DNA from: an uncultured Marvinbryantia sp.
Lineage (GTDB): Bacteria; Bacillota; Clostridia; Lachnospirales; Lachnospiraceae
Length of the DNA stretch: 9,292 nt
Assembly (NCBI GenBank): GCA_947624335.1
Contig: CANQJX010000054.1
Span: 1 to 9,292 of the forward strand
Reading direction: 5' to 3'
The position numbers and the translations under genes were made by a program. Of this stretch, positions 6,584-9,292 are shown piece by piece (the stretch's first letter is position 1; every line of letters begins with the position of its first letter). Below the pieces are notes generated by a model. The model was not told the DNA's origin and ran no database searches. It was given only the letters and a program-made list of their open reading frames with translations.

Positions 6584-8797
6584 ATGGGCTGGTTTGACGA
6601 GCAAATTAGGCAGCGGAAAGAACAGGATCTCAATACGTTTGAGGAAGCGTTTATCGGTCTTTCGGACGCCGTCACAGGCGCGCGTATTTCCGCGGCTTTC
6701 GCGGACGACCGGAGCCGCGCGAAGGACGCCATTGACGAGATCCTCCGGTACTATCACATCAAAACGCAGGAAGTGCCGGAAACCATCAGAGATATGAACG
6801 AACAGTTGGAATATCTGATGCGCCCGCATGGGATCATGCGCAGAAACGTGCATCTGGAAAAGGGCTGGTATAAGGACGCGTTCGGAGCGATGCTGGGCAT
6901 AAAGAAGTCGGACGGTTCGGTTGTGGCGCTGATTCCCTCCGCGCTGTCCGGGTATTCTTTCTTTGATGCGGAAACAGGAAAAAACGTAAGGATTTTTGCC
7001 GGAAACGAAGATTTGCTGGAAACGGATGCAATCGCTTTTTATAAGCCGTTTCCGCTTCGCAAAATCAACATCCGCACGCTTTTCAAATACATAGCCGGGA
7101 TCCTTTCCGTTTCGGATTATGTACTGGTAACGGCGGCGGCTTTTGTTGCTGCTCTTGTCGGCATGCTCAGCCCCAGGCTGACCCAGCTTCTTTTCCGGCT
7201 GGTTCCGGAATCGGGAGATCTTTCGCTTTTGCTTTCCATTGGGACTTTTATGATCTGCGTAACGGTCTCCAAACAATTGATCGAGTCCGTAAAGAATCTT
7301 GCCATGGCGAGAATCAAAACCAAAATGGATGTGACCGTACAGGCCGCGACCATGGCGCGCCTGATGTCGCTCCCGGCGGCGTTTTTTAAGGATTACAGTT
7401 CAGGCGAGCTTTTTAACCGGACGCAGCAGATGAACATGCTCTGTACGATGATGGTGGATTCTCTGCTTTCAACGGGGCTTACGTCGCTGTTCTCACTTAT
7501 TTATCTTTCCCAAATATTCAGCTTTACGCCCGCCCTGGCCGCCCCGGCGTTCCTGATTGTCCTGGCGACGGCGCTGTTTACCGTGGCTACCGCGTGGATA
7601 CAGATAAAGGTATCCAGAAGGCAGATGGAACAGGAGGCAAAGGTCAGCGGCATGAGCTACGCGCTGATTTCGGGCGTGCAGAAGATTAAGCTTTCCGGCG
7701 CGGAAAGACGCGCGTTTGCCAGGTGGGGGAACCTCTATGCAAAACAGGCGAAGATTACTTACCATACGCCCGGAATCATTACTTACAACAATGCGATTAC
7801 CACCTTAATTACGCTGACAGGAACGCTGTTCCTGTATTACAGGGCGGTTGTCAGCGGCGTATCGGTGGCGGATTATTACGCGTTTCATACGGCCTACGCC
7901 ATGATAAGCGGCGCTTTTTTGTCCCTTGCGTCCGTTGCGCGTACAGCGGCAAACATCAAGCCGATCCTTGAAATGGCGAAGCCGCTGATGGATACCGTGC
8001 CGGAGGTGTCCGAGGGCAAACAGGTGGTTACCCGGCTTTCCGGCGGCATTGAGCTTAACAACGTCTCGTTTCGATATAACGAAAATATGCCGAACGTGGT
8101 GGACGATCTGTCCTTAAAGATCCGCCCCGGCCAGTATGTGGCGGTCGTGGGCGCAACGGGATGCGGAAAATCCACGCTTATGCGCCTTATGCTGGGATTT
8201 GAGACGCCGCAGAAGGGCGCGGTTTATTATGACGGAAAAGATCTTGCCAGCCTTGACCTGAAATCGCTGCGCCGCAATATTGGAACGGTAATGCAGAACG
8301 GCGCGCTGTTTCAGGGCGATATTTTTTCCAATATCACAATTTCTGCGCCGTGGCTTACGCTGGATGACGCATGGGAAGCGGCGGAGCTTTCCGGCATTGC
8401 GGAGGATATCCGCAGAATGCCGATGGGCATGCACACGCTGATTTCCGAAGGAAGCGGCGGGGTGTCTGGCGGTCAGCGCCAGCGTCTTATGATTGCCAGG
8501 GCGATTGCGCCCAGACCGAAGATTCTGATGTTTGACGAGGCGACCAGCGCGCTGGATAATCTTACGCAGAAAACCGTTTCCCAGTCTCTTGATAAACTGA
8601 AATGTACAAGAATCGTCATCGCACACCGGCTTTCCACGATCAGACAATGCGACAGGATTCTTTATCTTGAGAAAGGGAAAATTGTTGAGGACGGCACTTA
8701 TGAGGAATTGATTGCAAAAAACGGAAAGTTTGCCGAACTGGTGGCGCGCCAGCGCCTTGACAGCACGGATTATGCGGCCGGAGCAGCGGGAGCCTGA
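6584..8797 (+). CDS. NHLM-type ABC exporter, second subunit (ABC2, no active peptidase)
   Basis: A 737-residue ABC protein matching the NHLM bacteriocin-system ATP-binding transporter without peptidase (TIGR03797). The N-terminal 150 or so residues hold a helical stretch and then a domain with RRNVHLEKGWYKDAFGAM and VVALIPSALSGYSFFD. This resembles a C39-like fold that has lost its Cys and His, as is usual for this family. Membrane helices span about 175-460. The ATPase is complete: Walker A GATGCGKST (523-531), Q-loop Q571, signature VSGGQ (627-631), Walker B ILMFDEATSALD (D651, E652) and switch H681. The start at 6584 follows a G-rich site (GGGGGT at 6573-6578) overlapping the upstream stop, which suggests coupled translation and a heteromeric exporter with ABC1. 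The C-terminus ends in a short Ala/Gly-rich tail. Being last before the precursor genes and followed by a 75-base AT-rich gap, it may end one transcription unit. Confidence 0.93.
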   Translation: MGWFDEQIRQRKEQDLNTFEEAFIGLSDAVTGARISAAFADDRSRAKDAIDEILRYYHIKTQEVPETIRDMNEQLEYLMRPHGIMRRNVHLEKGWYKDAFGAMLGIKKSDGSVVALIPSALSGYSFFDAETGKNVRIFAGNEDLLETDAIAFYKPFPLRKINIRTLFKYIAGILSVSDYVLVTAAAFVAALVGMLSPRLTQLLFRLVPESGDLSLLLSIGTFMICVTVSKQLIESVKNLAMARIKTKMDVTVQAATMARLMSLPAAFFKDYSSGELFNRTQQMNMLCTMMVDSLLSTGLTSLFSLIYLSQIFSFTPALAAPAFLIVLATALFTVATAWIQIKVSRRQMEQEAKVSGMSYALISGVQKIKLSGAERRAFARWGNLYAKQAKITYHTPGIITYNNAITTLITLTGTLFLYYRAVVSGVSVADYYAFHTAYAMISGAFLSLASVARTAANIKPILEMAKPLMDTVPEVSEGKQVVTRLSGGIELNNVSFRYNENMPNVVDDLSLKIRPGQYVAVVGATGCGKSTLMRLMLGFETPQKGAVYYDGKDLASLDLKSLRRNIGTVMQNGALFQGDIFSNITISAPWLTLDDAWEAAELSGIAEDIRRMPMGMHTLISEGSGGVSGGQRQRLMIARAIAPRPKILMFDEATSALDNLTQKTVSQSLDKLKCTRIVIAHRLSTIRQCDRILYLEKGKIVEDGTYEELIAKNGKFAELVARQRLDSTDYAAGAAGA

Positions 8798-8872
8798 AAT
8801 CAAAAAAATATCTAACAAATCCCGAAGTCCGACGTATTAATATATAAAATGTAAACGAAGGGAGAAAAAGAC
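8798..8872 (+). promoter_or_regulatory. AT-rich leader region with possible promoter before the precursor genes
   Basis: This 75-base gap is clearly richer in A and T than the flanking genes. It contains TATAAA at 8843-8848, a fair -10 element, but no good -35 at 16-18 bases upstream. An alternative pairing is CTAACA (8812-8817) with TATTAA (8835-8840) at 17 bases, each 4 of 6 to consensus. A ribosome site AGGGAG at 8859-8864 lies 8 bases before the precursor ATG and is well supported. A separate promoter would allow higher expression of the short peptide genes than of the exporter. No operator-like inverted repeat is obvious. Confidence 0.4.
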
Positions 8873-8949
8873 ATGAAAAAAGAATTTTTAGAGCTGTTGG
8901 AAAAGAATGCGGAACTGAAAGAAAAGATCATCGCGCTGGGAGAAAATCC
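8873..8949 (+). repeat. Direct repeat, copy 1 (leader start)
   Basis: This 77-base segment is base-for-base identical to 9216-9292, including third codon positions. Similarity starts exactly at the ATG and does not extend into the upstream gaps. The right-hand limit is unknown because copy 2 runs off the window. It marks a recent duplication or gene conversion of the leader-coding part. Confidence 0.95.
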
Positions 8950-9175
8950 CGCTGTGGCGGATGTGATCGCGCTTGCGAAAAAGTACGGCGTAACGCTGAC
9001 GGAAGCGGATTTTGCCGAGGAGCAGGGAGAACTTTCCGAGGACGAGCTGGATGCGGTAGCCGGCGGCGTAACGAACGGAGTGGGCTGTATCGGCCTGTTA
9101 TTTTCCGGCAGCGCTCCGGTCTTGCACGGTTCATCAGATGTTATTGATTCGAGAATTGATCCGAGACTGAATTAA
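8873..9175 (+). CDS. Nif11-type leader precursor peptide (RiPP/bacteriocin precursor)
   Basis: A 100-residue precursor of the Nif11-like leader family (TIGR03798), ribosomally made and exported after leader removal. The leader (1-65) is helical and acidic: it starts MKKEFLELLEKNAELKEKI, continues with a helix around NPAVADVIALAKKYGV, and ends ELSEDELDAVAGG. That last segment is the classic LSxxELxxVAGG double-glycine site, with cleavage expected after G65. The core (66-100, 35 residues) begins VTNGVGCIGLLFSGSAPVL and ends with a hydrophilic part containing SSDVIDSRIDPRLN. It has one cysteine (C72), six Ser/Thr and four Asp. The core resembles no bacteriocin I recognise. The start is fixed by the AGGGAG site and by the identical start of the second copy. 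The exporter with a C39 domain just upstream is the natural processor. Whether the core is modified cannot be told here. Confidence 0.93.
   Translation: MKKEFLELLEKNAELKEKIIALGENPAVADVIALAKKYGVTLTEADFAEEQGELSEDELDAVAGGVTNGVGCIGLLFSGSAPVLHGSSDVIDSRIDPRLN
9062..9067 (+). other. Predicted double-glycine leader cleavage site
   Basis: The codons for G64 and G65, in the context ELDAVAGG followed by VTNGVGC, form the C39 peptidase recognition and cleavage point. The mature core is expected to be encoded by 9068-9172. This rests on the leader pattern and the C39 exporter encoded upstream. Confidence 0.8.
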
Positions 9176-9202
9176 CGGTATGGCGCAGGAAATAAAAAAG
9201 AA

Positions 9203-9218
9203 AGAGGCGCGTATTATG
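9203..9218 (+). promoter_or_regulatory. Ribosome binding site for the second precursor
   Basis: AGAGG at 9203-9207 lies 8 bases before the ATG at 9216. The 40-base gap (9176-9215) between the precursor genes is purine-rich with no terminator hairpin, so the two genes are probably co-transcribed. It is unlike the gap upstream of the first copy. Confidence 0.65.
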
Positions 9219-9292
9219 AAAAAAGAATTTTTAGAGCTGTTGGAAAAGAATGCGGAACTGAAAGAAAAGATCATCGCGCTGGGAGAAAATCC
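9216..9292 (+). CDS. Second Nif11-leader precursor, truncated by the window edge
   Basis: The frame opens at 9216 and runs off the window after 25 complete codons. All 77 visible bases are identical to the start of the first precursor (8873-8949), so the encoded leader begins with the same residues (MKKEFLELLEKNAELKEKI). Its core lies outside the window. By analogy with other Nif11-precursor families, leaders are often conserved while cores differ, so this may encode a variant peptide. It is cut off only by the window limit and shows no sign of being a pseudogene. Confidence 0.88.
   Translation, partial: MKKEFLELLEKNAELKEKIIALGEN
9216..9292 (+). repeat. Direct repeat, copy 2 (leader start, cut by window end)
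   Basis: Identical to 8873-8949 over all 77 visible bases, 343 bases downstream of copy 1 in the same direction. See copy 1 for the boundary. Confidence 0.95.

Noticed and set aside
6353..8560. Shared short stretch GAGGCGACCAGCGCGCT in both ABC genes, seen as a possible repeat
   Set aside because: It encodes the conserved Walker B and D-loop residues (DEATSALD) in both ATPases and reflects homology, not a separate repeat element.

Overview
The window reads as one rightward gene cluster from a low-to-mid GC Firmicute, most likely an anaerobic, gut-type member of the Clostridia. The reasons are strong AGGAGG-type ribosome sites before most genes, a SpoIIE/RsbU-type phosphatase with an RsbW-like ATPase, and Nif11-leader peptides exported by an NHLM-type transporter set. 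Species cannot be named from this sequence alone. Every supported gene is on the + strand, and gaps between genes run from small overlaps to about 75 bases, so most or all of it is probably one operon. No tRNA, rRNA, insertion sequence or CRISPR array is visible, and no stretch of 300 bases lacks a gene.

Layout: (1) 2-268, the C-terminal end of a multi-pass membrane protein, probably an MFS transporter, joined by an ATGA overlap to (2) 265-1260, a D-Ala-D-Ala-ligase-like ATP-grasp enzyme. (3) 1260-3386 is a membrane sensor phosphatase (dCache, HAMP, PP2C/SpoIIE) and (4) 3429-3836 is an RsbW-like GHKL ATPase; together they form two thirds of a partner-switching regulator. (5) 3907-4380 is a very short HlyD-like adaptor, (6) 4390-6573 a C39-peptidase ABC exporter, and (7) 6584-8797 a second ABC exporter with a degenerate N-terminal domain. 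(8) 8873-9175 is a Nif11-leader precursor with a GG cleavage site, and (9) from 9216 a second precursor begins whose first 77 bases are identical to the first.

Working model (inference): the two ABC proteins and the mini-adaptor form an NHLM exporter whose C39 domain removes the Nif11 leader after the double glycine and releases a core peptide of about 35 residues. The dCache phosphatase, which carries a pattern matching the amino-acid-binding dCache motif, and the RsbW-like ATPase would switch a regulator according to an extracellular ligand. The STAS protein normally found between such partners is absent here. The MFS/ATP-grasp pair could make and move a small peptide-like molecule or act on the core. 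No recognised RiPP-modifying enzyme (LanM, radical SAM, YcaO) lies in the window, so the maturation chemistry is either downstream or depends on the unusual ATP-grasp enzyme. The combination of an amino-acid-sensor-like phosphatase, a Ddl-like ligase, a mini-adaptor and duplicated Nif11 precursors with unassigned cores is the most promising candidate here for an undescribed system.
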